The notes: generated from the sequence alone by a model not told the origin. Counted from the first letter of the stretch, positions 21,771 through 34,305 are shown. The stretch: 64,000 bases of DNA from Arcuatula senhousia (GCA_963971305.1 OZ020314.1:2604001-2668000), one strand, 5' to 3'. Numbers and translations are program-made.

Positions 21771-24700
21771 ACTTCCAACCATGAAAATATTTTATACCAG
21801 GCTGAAGTTAAATTTTCTTTGTGTGAACAAGACTTACATGTCACTTCCAGCCTTGAAAACATTTTATACCAGGCTGATGTTACATTTTCTTTGAGCAAAC
21901 ACGTCTGATATCCAAATACCAGGCATGAAAACATTTTATACCATACTAATGTTACATTTTCTTTGTGTAAACAAGACTTACATGTCACTTCCAGCCTTGA
22001 AAACATTTTATACCAGGCTGATGTTACATTTTCTTTGTGTGAACAAGACTTACATGTCACTTCTAGCCTTTATAACATTTTATACCAGGCTGATGTTACA
22101 TTTTCTTTGTGTAAACAAGACTTACATGTCACTTCTAGCCTTGAAAACATTTTATACCATGCTGATGTTACATTTTCTTTGTGTGAACAAGACTTACATG
22201 TCACTTCCAGCCTTTAAAACATTTTATACCAGGCTGATGTACATTTTCTTTGTGTAAACAAGACTTACATGTCACTTCTAGGCATGAAAATATCTTATTC
22301 CAGGCTGATGTTGCATTTTCTTTGTGTGAAGAAGACTTGCATGTCACTTCCAGCCTTTAAAACATTTTATACCAGGCTGATGTTACATTTTCTTTGTGTG
22401 AACAAGACTTACATGTCACTTCTAGCCTTTAAAACATTTCATACCAGGCTGATGTACATTTTCTTTGTGTAAACAAGACTTACATGTTACTTCTAGCCTT
22501 GAATACATTTTATACCAGGCTGATGTTACATTTTCTTTGTGTGAAAAAGACTTACATGTCACTTCAAGCCTTGAATACATTTTATTCCAGGCTGATGTAA
22601 CGTTTTCTTTGTGTGAACAAGACTTACATGTCACTTCTAGGCATGAAAATATTTTATTCCAGGCTGATGTTGCATTTTCTTTGTGTGAAGAAGACTTGCA
22701 TGTCACTTCCAGCCTTTAAAACATTTTATACCATACTGATGTTACATTTTCTTTGTGTGAACAAGACTTACATGTCACTTCTAGCCTTGAAAACATTTTA
22801 TACCATGCTGATGTTACATTTTCTTTGAACGAACACGTCTGATATCCAAATTCCAGGCATGAAAACATTTTATACCATACTGATGTTACATTTTCTTTGT
22901 GTGAACAAGACTTACATGTCACTTCTAGCCTTGAATACATTTTATACCAGACTGAATTTAAATTTTCTTTGTGTGAACAAGACTTACATGTCACTTCTAG
23001 CCTTTAAAACATTTTATACCAGGCTGATGTTACATTTTCTTTGTGTGAACAAGACTTACATGTCACTTCTAGCCTTTAAAACATTTTATACCAGGCTGAT
23101 GTTACATTTTCTTTATGTGAACAAGACTTACATGTCACTTCCAGCCTTGAAAACATTTTATACCAGGCTGAAGTTAAATTTTCTTTGTGTGAACAAGACT
23201 TACATGTCACTTCCAGCCTTGAAAACATTTTATACCAGGCTGATATTACATTTTCTTTGTGTGGACAAGACTTACATGTCACTTCTAGCCTTTAAAACAT
23301 TTTATACCAGGCTGATGTTACATTTTCTTTGAGTGAACAAGACTTACATGTCACTTCCAGCCTTGAAAACATTTTATACCATACTTATGTTACATTTTCT
23401 TTGTGTGGACAAGACTTACATGTCACTTCTAGCCTTTAAAACATTTTATACCATACTGATGTTACATTTTCTTTATGTGAACAAGACTTACATGTCATTT
23501 CCAGCCTTGAAAACATTTTATACCATACTGATGTTACATTTTCTTTGTGTGAACAAGACTTACATGTCACTTCTAGCCTTGAAAACATTTTATACCATGC
23601 TGATGTTACATTTTCTTTGAACGAACACGTCTGATATCCAAATTCCAGGCATGAAAACATTTTATACCATACTGATGTTACATTTTCTTTGTGTGAACAA
23701 GACTTACATGTCACTTCTAGCCTTGAATACATTTTATACCAGACTGAATTTAAATTTTCTTTGTGTGAACAAGACTTACATGTCACTTCTAGCCTTTAAA
23801 ACATTTTATACCAGGCTGATGTTACATTTTCTTTGTGTGAACAAGACTTACATGTCACTTCTAGCCTTTAAAACATTTTATACCAGGCTGATGTTACATT
23901 TTCTTTATGTGAACAAGACTTACATGTCACTTCCAGCCTTGAAAACATTTTATACCAGGCTGAAGTTAAATTTTCTTTGTGTGAACAAGACTTACATGTC
24001 ACTTCTAGCCTTTAAAACATTTTATACCAGGCTGATGTTACATTTTCTTTGTGTAAACAAGACTTACATGTCACTTCTAGCCTTGAAAACATTTTATACT
24101 ATGCTGATGTTACATTTTCTTTGTGTGGACAAGACTTACATGTCACTTCTAGTCTTTAAACATTTTATACCAGGCTGATGTTACATTTTCTTTGTGTGAA
24201 CAAGACTTACATGTCACTTCTAGCCTTTAAAACATTTCATACCAGGCTGATGTACATTTTCTTTGTGTAAACAAGACTTACATGTTACTTCTAGCCTTGA
24301 ATACATTTTATACCAGGCTGATGTTACATTTTCTTTGTGTGAAAAAGACGTACATGTCACTTCAAGCCTTGAATACATTTTATTCCAGGCTGATGTAACG
24401 TTTTCTTTGTGTGAACAAGACTTACATGTCACTTCTAGGCATGAAAATATTTTATTCCAGGCTGATGTTGCATTTTCTTTGTGTGAAGAAGACTTGCATG
24501 TCACTTCAAGCCTTGAATACATTTTATTCCAGGCTGATGTTACATTTTCTTTGTGTGAACAAGACTTACATGTCACTTCTAGCCTTTAAAACATTTTATA
24601 CCAGGCTGATGTTACATTTTCTTTGTGTAAACAAGACTTACATGTCACTTCTAGCCTTGAAAACATTTTATACTATGCTGATGTTACATTTTCTTTGTGT

Positions 24701-25550
24701 GGACAAGACTTACATGTCACTTCTAGTCTTTAAACATTTTATACCAGGCTGATGTTACATTTTCTTTGTGTGAACAAGACTTACATGTCACTTCTAGCCT
24801 TTAAAACATTTTATACCATACTGATGTTACATTTTCTTTATGTGAACAAGACTTACATGTCACTTCCAGCCTTGAAAACATTTTATACCAGGCTGAAGTT
24901 AAATTTTCTTTGTGTGAACAAGACTTACATGTCACTTCCAGCCTTGAAAACATTTTATACCAGGCTGATGTTACATTTTCTTTGTGTTGACAAGACTTAC
25001 ATGTCACTTCTAGCCTTTAAAACATTTTATACCAGGCTGATGTTACATTTTCTTTGTGTAAACAAGACTTACATGTCACTTCTAGCCTTGAATACATTTT
25101 ATACCAGGCTGATGTTAAATTTTCTTTGTGTGAAGAAGACTTGCATGTCACTTCCAGCCTTTAAAACATTTTATACCATACTGATGTTACATTTTCTTTG
25201 TGTGAACAAGACTTGCATGTCACTTCCAGCCTTTAAAACATTTTATACCATACTGATGTTACATTTTCTTTGTGTGAACAAGACTTACATGTCACTTCCA
25301 GCCTTGAAAACATTTTATACCAGGCTGAAGTTAAATTTTCTTTGCGTGAACAAGACTTACATGTCACTTCCAGCCTTGAAAACATTTTATACCAGGCTGA
25401 TGTTACATTTTCTTTGTGTGAACAAGACTAACATGTCACTTCTAGCCTTGAAAACATTTTATACCAGGCTGATGTTGCATTTTCTTTGTGTGAACAAAAC
25501 TTGTATCCCACTTCAAGTCATGAGAACATTTTATACCAGGGTGATGTTTT
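21770..25550 (+). repeat. 72-bp satellite array inside the Mutator-like element
   Basis: About 52 units of 72 bp: ACAAGACTTACATGTCACTT, CTAGCCTTGAAAACATTTTA, TACCAGGCTGATGTTACATT, TTCTTTGTGTGA. It abuts the 71-bp array with no spacer. Variants such as AACACGTCTGATATCCAAAT recur at 21900, 22840 and 23625, showing higher-order duplication. Because 72 is a multiple of three, frames stay open on both strands with a 24-residue period (293 codons at 24752-25633). Composition and multi-frame openness argue against a real gene. Confidence 0.93.
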
Positions 25551-25555
25551 ATTTT

Positions 25556-27660
25556 GACAGTAGGAAGGAGTTGCAACATTTTCTGTGTTATATATGGCTG
25601 TGCATTACTGTAATCAATGTGAAGATTGTGTAGCTGAATTGATAAGAACTTTGGTTTTTTTCTTTCATTTTCTTTGTATTTTTACATTTGTAAAAAAATG
25701 CAAAACAAAAACAAGAATAAAAAAAGACAAAATGCCCCATCTCACATCATAATTCCCCTGCAATCACCAAACCAAGTTGATTCCAATACATTGTAGTATA
25801 ATTTTATGATGATTAAAAGATTTATCAAGATTCATGATGCCATACTTCCTTTAGGCATAGGTTAAGTAAAGTCAACCTTTAGAAAATCCAAAGTATAACA
25901 ACTTCTTTTTCTGTCATCAATCAACCATGAGGTTGATGAGACGGGTACAACTTTATGGTGAGTTTTGTATGCTTATATCTTAATGTATATGTGTACATAA
26001 AGTTTCAAGATGGTACCACAATTCCTTCATGATATGAATGAAATTCTTAATTTAAAATCCACCCTTTTTCTGTAATCAATTAACCATGTAGTTGACAAAA
26101 ATGGTAAAATTTCATGATGTTTTTTGTTAATTCCCTGATGTATATGTGTACAAAGTTTCATGATGATACCAAACTTCCTTCATGGTAAACTATCTTCAAG
26201 CTGTAGGTAAACCCGATTAAGGATGGACAGATGGACCCCAACACTATATTCCCCACTACTTTTGTAGATGGGGCATAAAAAATAACTATACTTTACCTTT
26301 TCAAACCATTTATTAACTTTTTATTGATTAAAGTTTTCATGCTGATGTTGACACTTTGTTAAGTGTTGTTCACCGTTAGGTTGCCACATGAAAGGGACGG
26401 TTTTACCTCCACAGCTTTAATCAATATAAAGTTGTTACAGTTTGAATTTTCTTGTTCTGTTTACAATTAAGCACTTACCAATGGAAAAACAAATCTTGGG
26501 TCACTCTAAAAAATATAAAGTCATCAAAATGTTATAAGTGTATGTAACTCTTTAAAAATCATAAATATGTAGTTTGTGGGAAACAACTATCATTTAGTAT
26601 ACATGTAGTTTTTAATGCTAAATTTGGTTTCCTTTCCCAATATCTTGGATATAAGTACTTCTCTTTCAATATAATTATACAGCATTACAAAATAGCTATT
26701 TCATTGAAAATCCTTTAGTACTTAAAAAATTAAAAGTAACTGTTATAAGTAAGTAGGTGTGATAATGTTGGATTATTTTAAATGTGTCAATACAAACTAA
26801 ATATTTCAAAGCTTATCTAAACATATATAGTACCAAATTGAATCAAATTATATTTTAAAGCACACAAAAGTATATTGTTAATAGTAAAGTATGTACTTTC
26901 AACTATTTTTGATCAATTAAATCAGTATTTACAGGGAAATGGTAAACTATCTTCTACTATTGTCTGAAACCAGAAATTACTTTTAAACAAAATAAGTTAA
27001 TTACAACCTGTATAACATCTGGCATCCTCACTTCTCTCAGATTCTGAAAACAATAAATACTACATTATTTCAAATAACTAAAACATGTGAAATAAACAAT
27101 GTTTTATATATTTTTTATAGGTAAATGTACATGTACATTGGAATATTGATTGTTTTGAAGATTTTAATGCATTTTTTTTTATTTCTATGGACCTGTTGTG
27201 CAAGAAAAATAAAAGTAGTTCTTTTCTGCATAAAACATTATCATAACATTACCAATATTTTATCAAGGCTCATGTGATACTTAGTTCAAGGTCTATATTG
27301 CAATATTTTCTTAGATAAAAGAGGTACATTGTAGTAATCAACAACAAAAATGGTAATCTGGTGTATTACTATCTTTCTTAATGTCAATGTCAATACAAGT
27401 TAACTTACAGGCTGTACTGGATGTACAAAATCCTCAATCCCTGGAGCTGCCAGTGAAACCTTCAAAATTACCTACATGTACAATAAAAGAAAATATTACT
27501 CAAAACAATTTAATTCCTTCATTCAATAAACCATTTTATTGTATAGCAATACATGTATTGACATGATCAAATTCCTGAAAATACTGCAAGGTATTTATGA
27601 CAGTGAGGTCAGTCAGGTCACTGAAGGTTTGCTCAACCTTAATGGGACACCAGAACAAGG
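25556..27660. other. Right interior of the Mutator-like element, no gene seen
   Basis: No supported gene. 25740-26285 is a dispersed mollusc repeat with two internal copies of about 170 bp (TCATCAATCAACCATGAGGT, ATGTATATGTGTACA-AAAGTTTCA, CTTCCTTCATG) and the tail ATGGACCCCAACACTATATT ... GATGGGGCATAAAAA. The remainder is AT-rich. A 61-codon ORF at 27381-27566 has no recognisable features. Confidence 0.45.
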
Positions 27661-27669
27661 AGAAACGAC

Positions 27670-27800
27670 AAAAAATTGAAGAAACTTCGTAGCAAATTAG
27701 ACGTCATCAGGAAACATTGTTTTACAAGGAGAATAGTAGACATGTGGACTATATAGCCAAATAGAAGAGGTGGATACAGTGGTCCAAGAAACCAGCATCC
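27670..27800 (+). pseudogene. LINE C-terminal relic
   Basis: In one frame 27680-27753 reads KKLRSKLDVIRKHCFTRRIV followed by DMWTI. This matches the conserved end of CR1/jockey-like LINE ORF2 proteins (R-FF-NRIV--WN-LP). The normal ...WNSLP is destroyed just after, and the flanks are frameshifted. It is a short 3' fragment only. Confidence 0.45.
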
Positions 27801-28294
27801 ACAGATGATCCTATCCTATCCTAATACATGTATAATTTCCGCATAAAAATTAATGGGACCTCAACAAGTAAAAGGGTTATTGCATGATTCTTGTCCCTAA
27901 AAAAAAATAAATAATGCTGTCTGCAGTCTTTGAATTTAGCACTGGTCAACAAGCCCCTGGCCAGTAAAATTCCTTTCAGGCAATTGAATTTTCAACAAAA
28001 GTTATATTGAATTTTCAAAGAGATAATTTTAGAAATCAGGATTTCGGCAAGTGAATTACAAATCCTAATTTCAAACACTGTCTGCACTCATAAACTCATG
28101 CAATATCAACAACAATTATCCAATATTCATGCAATAGTCTTGCACATTTAACATGTACATTTCATGTATCTCAAAGTTTTGAAAATAAAACAATACTTCT
28201 TTATGTTACGGCCCAAATGTTGTTTCAATTGTTACAAGTCTAGATGTTTATCTAAATCTCAATGAAGAACTTAACAAAAGTGTTACGGACATAA

Positions 28295-28564
28295 GGGGAC
28301 AACGTTTGATTCTAAGGGGGGCTGGAAGTTTCGGTCGAGCCAGAATATTTCTTTTCAATATTTTCCGGGTCAGAAAATTTATTTTTCATCGCTTTGCGGA
28401 AAGAATATTTATTTTTCATATACTACATGTACATGTATGAGATCTGGGGCTAGGATATATTTTCTTGGGGTGAGGGCCAGAATATTTATTTTCAGCTTTG
28501 GCCAGAATATTTATTTACAAACCCACCCCCCCCACCCCTTCCTCAGAATCAAATGGTTGTCCCC
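28295..28564. mobile_element. MITE-like inverted-repeat element with internal AATATTTATTTT repeats
   Basis: The left end GGGGACAACGTTTGATTCTA and the right end, whose reverse complement starts GGGGACAACCATTTGATTCT, form TIRs of about 25 bp. Inside, (C)AGAATATTTATTTT(C/T) recurs four to five times. No ORF. The target-site duplication is not clear (TAAG-like on both sides). Confidence 0.55.
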
Positions 28565-29212
28565 TAAGGATTTAAAACTATATGGCCGATCCACATATGC
28601 AGTCAGGCCATAAAAATATGTACTATTTAGATTTATTTTTTATTGTTGGGTTGTTTCTTTTTGATACCTTGAGTGGAATTCAAGTTTAACTCAAATGTGC
28701 TTAAGCAAAAATGGCAATAAAATTGAAAGAGTAAGCATGAAAAATAAGTAGGGTCAGGTAACTGGAAACACACTCATTAATAATAGTGAAAAAAAATAGA
28801 ATGTTCTGGAAACATTTGTACAATGTAAGTGTAATCAAGGAATTAGAATAATAATGCAGAAGGATTCTTGAAAGACTTGCATGCCTACAATTTTACAACT
28901 AATCTTTTGACTATATAAAAAAATATTCTGTTCAATAATTCTAATAACGAATTACAGTATTTAACTTAAGTAATATACATGTGGAGTAGAAGGTTCCAGA
29001 AACATCCTCAGTAGTTTCCGTATATTTATAAACATTGAGCGAAGTAATGCGGAAAATAGATGTATAAAGTGATCTTTAAAGTGATCATGCTATCATTAAA
29101 TTTAATAAAGAGAGTTGTCCCTTTCAATTAATCAACAATTACGGATTTTTTCAACACACCGTGATAAAAAACATCTTCACCAACTCCATCTTGAAGAGAG
29201 AAAGTAATTATA
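28565..29212. other. Intergenic within the Mutator-like element, no gene seen
   Basis: AT-rich sequence between the MITE-like element and the right TIR; no coding frame or recognised repeat. Confidence 0.4.
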
Positions 29213-29275
29213 CATGCGCAGTAGAAGAGTGACGTCACGTGACGGCTATCCCTAAAGCTGCAAACAGTACGATTC
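29213..29275 (-). repeat. Right TIR of the Mutator-like element (63 bp)
   Basis: Begins CATGCGCAGTAGAAGAGTG and ends GCAAACAGTACGATTC; a perfect inverted copy of 10743-10805 with the same CACGTG and GTGACGTCAC motifs. It is followed directly by the TSD AAACAAAAA (29276-29284). Confidence 0.95.
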
Positions 29276-29284
29276 AAACAAAAA

Positions 29285-30370
29285 CTACTGCATCAATAAG
29301 GTCAGAATAAACTTGATTTTGTAATGTTTTCTTACAAATGTTTCATTGTAATCTTGATGGATTTGAACTAAAAAATAAGGATACATCAATAACATGTTGA
29401 TTTGGAACTATTTTTAGCTTAAAATAAGTGTAAAAGGGCATTTGGTCATTCTACCTGAACTTTTTGCTCTATGACATATTTGCATTCAGAAAGACAGTAA
29501 CGATTCCTCTTTAGACATATTATTTGCTAAAACCAATAATTTCAATAATTTTAATCTAGATTTCCTAAAATAATGTGTTAAAACTTTACTTTTTTTCCTT
29601 TGCTCAATTATACAAAAAATGGTAAACCAGTCCATGTCGGGTCAGGTTCAGTCCAAAAAATACTAAATTATTCAGCAGTCCCTGAAATATGAAAATGGTT
29701 TATTGTATAGGTTTTTAACCATAATTCGATTTAAGTTATAATTAGCTAGTTTCCTTTTGATATTTATATTTCAAAATTTGTATTTTACCGCCAAAATAAA
29801 GTTTCATTCGACCTCAAAATCGTTAAAATAGACAAAATTCTATCATTTGCAAATCGATTCGGAAGTGATTTCTAAATTTCAATATCTCTAATAGTTTATA
29901 TAATCTTTAAGTTTCATGTTTCAAGATATTCACATGGGCAGCACATTTTCAACATAGTTAAAAATAAAAAAGTTATTTTCGATCAAAATATGGTAGTTTA
30001 AAAAAATAATGACATTTTCACACGGTAGCCATATAATTTTTTTCAGTTTTTTTAACATTTTTTCAAATCAAATTGGAAGTGATTTCCCAAATTCAATATC
30101 TATTGAAAATGTTGGTAAATATTTATACTTTTACAACAAAGCAGCACATTTTTATGGAAACAATTTAATTTATCACAAATCCTAAATATTTATAACACGC
30201 CCGTGCATTTCTATGTAAATCTGCGTGGCCATATAACCATATAACCCCAAGTCACGTGATGTCCGATATAGTTGGATATGCCTATTGGTGCCTCTTTGCT
30301 TTTGCTTTTCAAAACCAATCCCTAAATTATCAACAAAAGATCCATTTCTGGACATAGAACAATATACAGA
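29285..30370. other. Intergenic flank of the Mutator-like element, no gene seen
   Basis: AT-rich. A short phrase (TCGGAAGTGATTTCTAAATT / TTGGAAGTGATTTCCCAAAT, then CAATATCT) occurs at about 29860 and 30075. No gene supported. Confidence 0.4.
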
Positions 30371-30374
30371 TAGA

Positions 30375-30830
30375 TGACAGAGAGACCGATTGCAAAGGCC
30401 AACAGTGACTGAAAAACAATGGACAATAAATGGCGGTAGACGGACTCAGATCTCAGGGACCGGATCGACGGGGGCAACTAGGTAATCAATACCAATAATA
30501 AGGTCTTTGGAATTCAAACGAGATAAAACAAAGTAACCACATCATTTTGTTGGTCTAAAAATGCTGAAAACCGATTGCAAAGGACACCAGAAGCTGAAAA
30601 TCAATGACCAATAAACGAGTGTAGACGGACTCAAAGCTCATACAACGGATCAACATGGACAACTAAGGTATTAAAACCAAAAGAGAAGGTCTTAGGAATG
30701 TAAACTAGTTACTTCAAAGTAAACCATAGCATTCTGTTGGTCTAGAAATGCTGAAAAATGATTGCAACGGATACAAGAAGCTGAAAATCAATGAACAATA
30801 AACGGCCGTACACGGACATAAACACATTGT
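30375..30830 (+). repeat. ~185-bp tandem repeat, about 2.5 units
   Basis: Units start near 30387, 30569 and 30757 with GATTGCAAAGGACACCAGAA-like sequence. They share GCTGAAAATCAATGACCAAT, GTAGACGGACTCA and TTGTTGGTCTA-AAATGCTGA. Confidence 0.75.
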
Positions 30831-30984
30831 CATGTGACATTGACATACTTTTTACGCTTCAAAGTCTCTATGAACGTTTAAATGGATGTTAACTTCTTTG
30901 CAAGACTTGATTTTTCCCTTTGGTACTCCTTTGTTCTTCTTGATTACCAAATACCGTAAGCCTAGGAATAGTAATAGATGAGAA

Positions 30985-31380
30985 ATGTTGAACGAAAATT
31001 TCCATTATGACCCTTCGAAATGCTAAGTCAGCTGGTTAAACAGGAAGTAGGAAAGCCGCAGACCTGGAAACGCATCTGACCACATGGGACCCCTACCTAA
31101 AGCTGCATACCAAATATGGAAAGCGTACAATTAGTAGAACCTAAGGAACCAGTTACGAAAAATTTTCCATTTTTGACCCCGACCTGAAGCTGCATACCAA
31201 ATATGGAGCGTATGAATAGTAGAACTCTGTTACGATTTTTTTTTCTATTTTGACCCCTACCTGAAGCTGCATACCAAGTACTAGTAGCTGAGAAATCTGT
31301 TAAGGACAAAAGTGCGAAAGACAAACGGACGGATGGACGCCCGACATTTTTATATGCCCGCTCCGTGTGTCGGCGGGAAA
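30985..31380 (-). repeat. Short tandem repeat of ~85 bp, relative of the 6.4-kb repeat
   Basis: GACCCCTACCTAAAGCTGCA then TACCAAATATGG appears three times (near 31086, 31176 and 31252). CAGGAAGTAGG and ACATGGGACC upstream match the inverted 6.4-6.9 kb repeat. The block ends GACGGATGGACGCCCGAC and GCCCGCTCCGTGTGTCGGCG. A 75-codon ORF here is a by-product. Confidence 0.6.
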
Positions 31381-31919
31381 AAAATGAAAAATAACAAAAA
31401 CAAACCCTACAATAGAGAAAGGTCCTATTCCTGTTGGTAGGAGGAAGTTGCTTGCTACTTTTGCACTGTTTACGAAAGTAGAGGTGAATAAAGTAAATTG
31501 ATGTTCAGGTTCGTTCGTTCGTCCATCTGCCCTTGATAAAAATGCCCACTTACAGGGTTAAGTTAGTTTTAGATTGAGAAGTATTTATTGTCGTGAAGGT
31601 TTATACAAGGTTATATGCATCTGTTTAACATCAGTGTTGGTTGCATTTTTTGCAAGTTTGACAATTTTTTTTCGTCTTCGCTTTTTTGTCCCATGTTTGT
31701 GTTATACATAACCTACAGTTATTCATTAGAGACAACATAGTAGTACATTTTTGCTAAAGGTTATCCTTCGAAATGTGAGCCTTCTTCTTCACCAATATTG
31801 TCAGAAGAATTTACTTGAACTAGTATACGAAAACGCTATTAGCTGTACCATATGCTTAATCCCTATACCCAGACTTTTGTATTGTTTAACAGGTCGGGTC
31901 TTCTAGATTTCGTTTGATA
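31381..31919. other. Intergenic, no gene seen
   Basis: Unique-looking AT-rich sequence with no supported frame. Confidence 0.35.
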
Positions 31920-32300
31920 TTAATCAATCAAAATTGTAAAACATTGACCTTTCAAATGGGGGAAAACATTTAAACTTTTTCGCCGTTTTGATAGAAAAGT
32001 TCCTAACATACACATATTTTCTTCAACTTCCTCGCTCATATTTCGCAAATTCCAAATATCATTGGTTTTAAACGTTCTTTTGTTTAACATGGTTAAATTC
32101 TCCTTATAAAGTAATGTAATGTTCCACTTATTGACTTCTATATTATTCAATGTATTGGTCAACAGACAATCAAAAAGGTAAACATAGCCATAAAATTCCC
32201 TACTTGTCAAAGCTGTTTGGGGATAAAAGGGTTTCTTTATTATGTTTATTTTTAATATGACATTGATAGCAATACAACAACCATTTTTTTCATCGCTCAT
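31920..32300 (-). CDS. Small hypothetical protein (126 aa)
   Basis: The minus-strand frame from ATG at 32298-32300 (MSDEKNGCCIAINVILKINI...) to a stop at 31920 is 126 codons. It has mixed composition, no repeats, a plausible soluble pattern and several Cys, ending HLKGQCFTILID. It lies outside the repeat arrays, which makes it more credible than most ORFs here. No domain is recognised, and no splice sites, promoter or poly(A) signal are evident. It could be an isolated exon or chance. Confidence 0.3.
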   Translation of the reverse strand: MSDEKNGCCIAINVILKINIIKKPFYPQTALTSREFYGYVYLFDCLLTNTLNNIEVNKWNITLLYKENLTMLNKRTFKTNDIWNLRNMSEEVEENMCMLGTFLSKRRKSLNVFPHLKGQCFTILID

Positions 32301-32889
32301 TTTCAAGATTTGTTTTGCGAGTCGTGTGTCATTTAATTATTTCATAAAAAGCACGTGTTGGTATTCGTAGTTATTTTTATTCTCTCAAAAACCATTGGTC
32401 AAAAGTTTGACGTAAACATTATCCTTAAAAGGTAAAATCCTCGACCTGTTTAAACTTAAACACATAAGACAATCCTTAGACACATTTTTACTCTTAACAG
32501 ATATAGCATTTCTTAGTATCAAGCGCCTATTTCAGTCAAGGTTGTGCAAAATTAACAGGACATTTCTATCCTCAATATTTTGTGGGATTTATTGCCCATT
32601 GATCTTCAGACTTTTCCATTACCCTTCTTAATCACAGGTTACCGCTCTCAGCTCATCAAAAAGTACAAGTACATATGACAATGAAATTTATGAAACTCGG
32701 TATGTAGCCAGTACACTATGTACTTGTGCATATAAGACGTAAACTTTGAAAGAAAATAAAACAATCTAGGTCTCTCACTGGCCTGTAAAAAGAATTTCGG
32801 TAACTTGAATGGTGGTACTGTAAAAACATGTACACCAAATCCCGATATTTTAAGTTATTTTTATCAACATTTCTATCTTTTTAAATTGT
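32301..32889. other. Intergenic, no gene seen
   Basis: AT-rich sequence upstream of the hypothetical ORF; no supported feature. Confidence 0.35.
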
Positions 32890-32894
32890 AAATT

Positions 32895-33255
32895 TTTTAT
32901 TATCCCCGCTTCAAAGAAGTTTTCTAAGCGACTTCATGACACAGAGGCCTGGTATTTTGCATATAAATGTAGCTTTATCTTTATTATAGTACCATATGGA
33001 GTACTAGTATATACTAATTTTATTCCCCTATGTACCTATGTTGTATACTTCCTGTCTACCGGATACTAAGGTTTTTACACATAATGGACATATGTGCAAA
33101 ATTTCCGTCAAAGTTTTCTAAGCAACTACAATACATGATGCAAAGGCCTGATATTTGCATAAGGTTTATCCTATAGTATACCACAAAGCAGATAGCAATC
33201 TGATGTTCCTAGATCGTCTACTTCCTGTTTACCAAATACTGAGGTATTTACAAAG
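32895..33255 (+). repeat. ~200-bp direct repeat, two copies
   Basis: AAGTTTTCTAAGCGACTTCA / AAGTTTTCTAAGCAACTACA, AGGCCTGGTATTTTGCATA / AGGCCTGATATTTGCATAA and TACTTCCTGTCTACCGGATA / TACTTCCTGTTTACCAAATA repeat about 200 bp apart. Same broad family as the 6.4-kb and 31-kb repeats. Confidence 0.6.
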
Positions 33256-33259
33256 TTGT

Positions 33260-34300
33260 TTTACATCTTATAATTTGATTCAAAATCAGGGTAACAAAGA
33301 CTGTATTTAGCTATCTTCCATAAAAAATGTTGATATACTATCATTTTCTGATAAGCCTGCTTTTGAAAAAGTACACAATAAATTTTGTAAAAGTGTTTTG
33401 GGTGTAAGACAAACAGCATGTAATATTGCTGCAAAATCTGAACTTGGTAGATTACCACTAGATTATTTTATTAAAACACAAGTTATTTGCTACTTTTCTA
33501 GACTAAACTGTTTAGATATAACCCTCTTGTTAAAGAAGCACTCTATTTGAATAAAAATCTCCACACAGATGGTGTGTATACTTGGTATAGCTTTGCTAGA
33601 TCTGTTATGACGGAATTTGAAATAGATTATGAAAATTTTGAGTATGAGAATAAACGTTTTAAGGAAATTAATAAGTTACACATAAAAAGAGAAAACATCA
33701 AAACTATTAAAGAGAAATATGATGAACTTATAATAAACAAAATATCTAGCCTTGATGCTTCCTCGAAATTATACCTTTACAGCAAGTTAAAGTCTGATGT
33801 TAATGTTTCAGATTACTTAAACTTTCCAAACTTTAATAGTAGATAAATACTTACCAAACTACGTATTAGTGACCATAATCTAGAGATCGAACTTGATAGA
33901 TACAAGAATATACCAAGAGAACAAAGATTTTGTAAATCATGCAAAATAATTGATGATGAAGCTCATTTCTTCGTTCATTGTCAAATTAATAATAATATAA
34001 GAAAAACATTTATTGACTCAATACAAAAACAATATGCTAATTTTAACCAGCTTGAAACCATTGATAAATTGATTTTTGTACTTAACCCAAATATGGATGT
34101 TTTGCCCACGGTTGTTGAATTTTAAAGCAATCATTTGAGTTGCGACAATGAGATCCACATTGGTCAAAGTCATACATATTTGTAAATACTATATAATGTC
34201 TTTGTATGTAGAGTTACATGTTCATTGTTTTTTTGTATGTTTTTACACGTATATTTGTATTTGCTTAACCTCTTTGAGGTTTTTATCATGCAATAAATAT
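33260..34300 (+). pseudogene. 5'-truncated LINE relic (C-terminal region and 3' tail)
   Basis: 33340-33520 encodes KVHNKFCKSVLGVRQTACNI then AAKSELGRLPLDYF, the conserved post-RT segment also seen in the LINEs at 40-58 kb. An open stretch (33547-33846) and then LTKLRISDHNLEIELDRYKN and CKSCKIIDDEAHFFVHC follow. The latter is the C-x2-C ... DEAHF ... C zinc-knuckle-like end. A stop in-frame with RYLPN at 33844-33846 and the loss of RT and endonuclease make it dead. The 3' end is probably near AATAAATATATATA at 34292-34303, where a MITE abuts. Confidence 0.65.
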
Positions 34301-34305
34301 ATATA

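Larger units (their letters stand above)
10743..29275 (-). mobile_element. 18.5-kb Mutator-like DNA transposon, structurally complete
   Basis: The element is bounded by perfect 63-bp TIRs (10743-10805 and 29213-29275) and a perfect 9-bp TSD. It contains a transposase gene on the minus strand (14944-18119) and two abutting satellite arrays (18250-21770 and 21770-25550). Smaller nested repeats include a SINE, a hammerhead-like repeat, a LINE relic and a MITE-like element. Long TIRs with a MULE-type transposase and 9-bp TSD place it in the Mutator superfamily. The identical TIRs and TSD argue for recent transposition of the whole 18.5 kb, satellites included. Whether it is still active depends on the frame break in the transposase. 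Confidence 0.88.

Noticed and set aside
18250..25550. CRISPR array or other spaced repeat
   Set aside because: Units are contiguous satellites without unique spacers, in a eukaryotic context with no cas genes.
24752..25633. 293-codon ORF of VNKTYMSLLAFKTFYTRLML 24-residue repeats as a secreted or membrane repeat protein
   Set aside because: It is the 72-bp satellite translated; other frames and the opposite strand are equally open, and identical variants repeat as DNA blocks.
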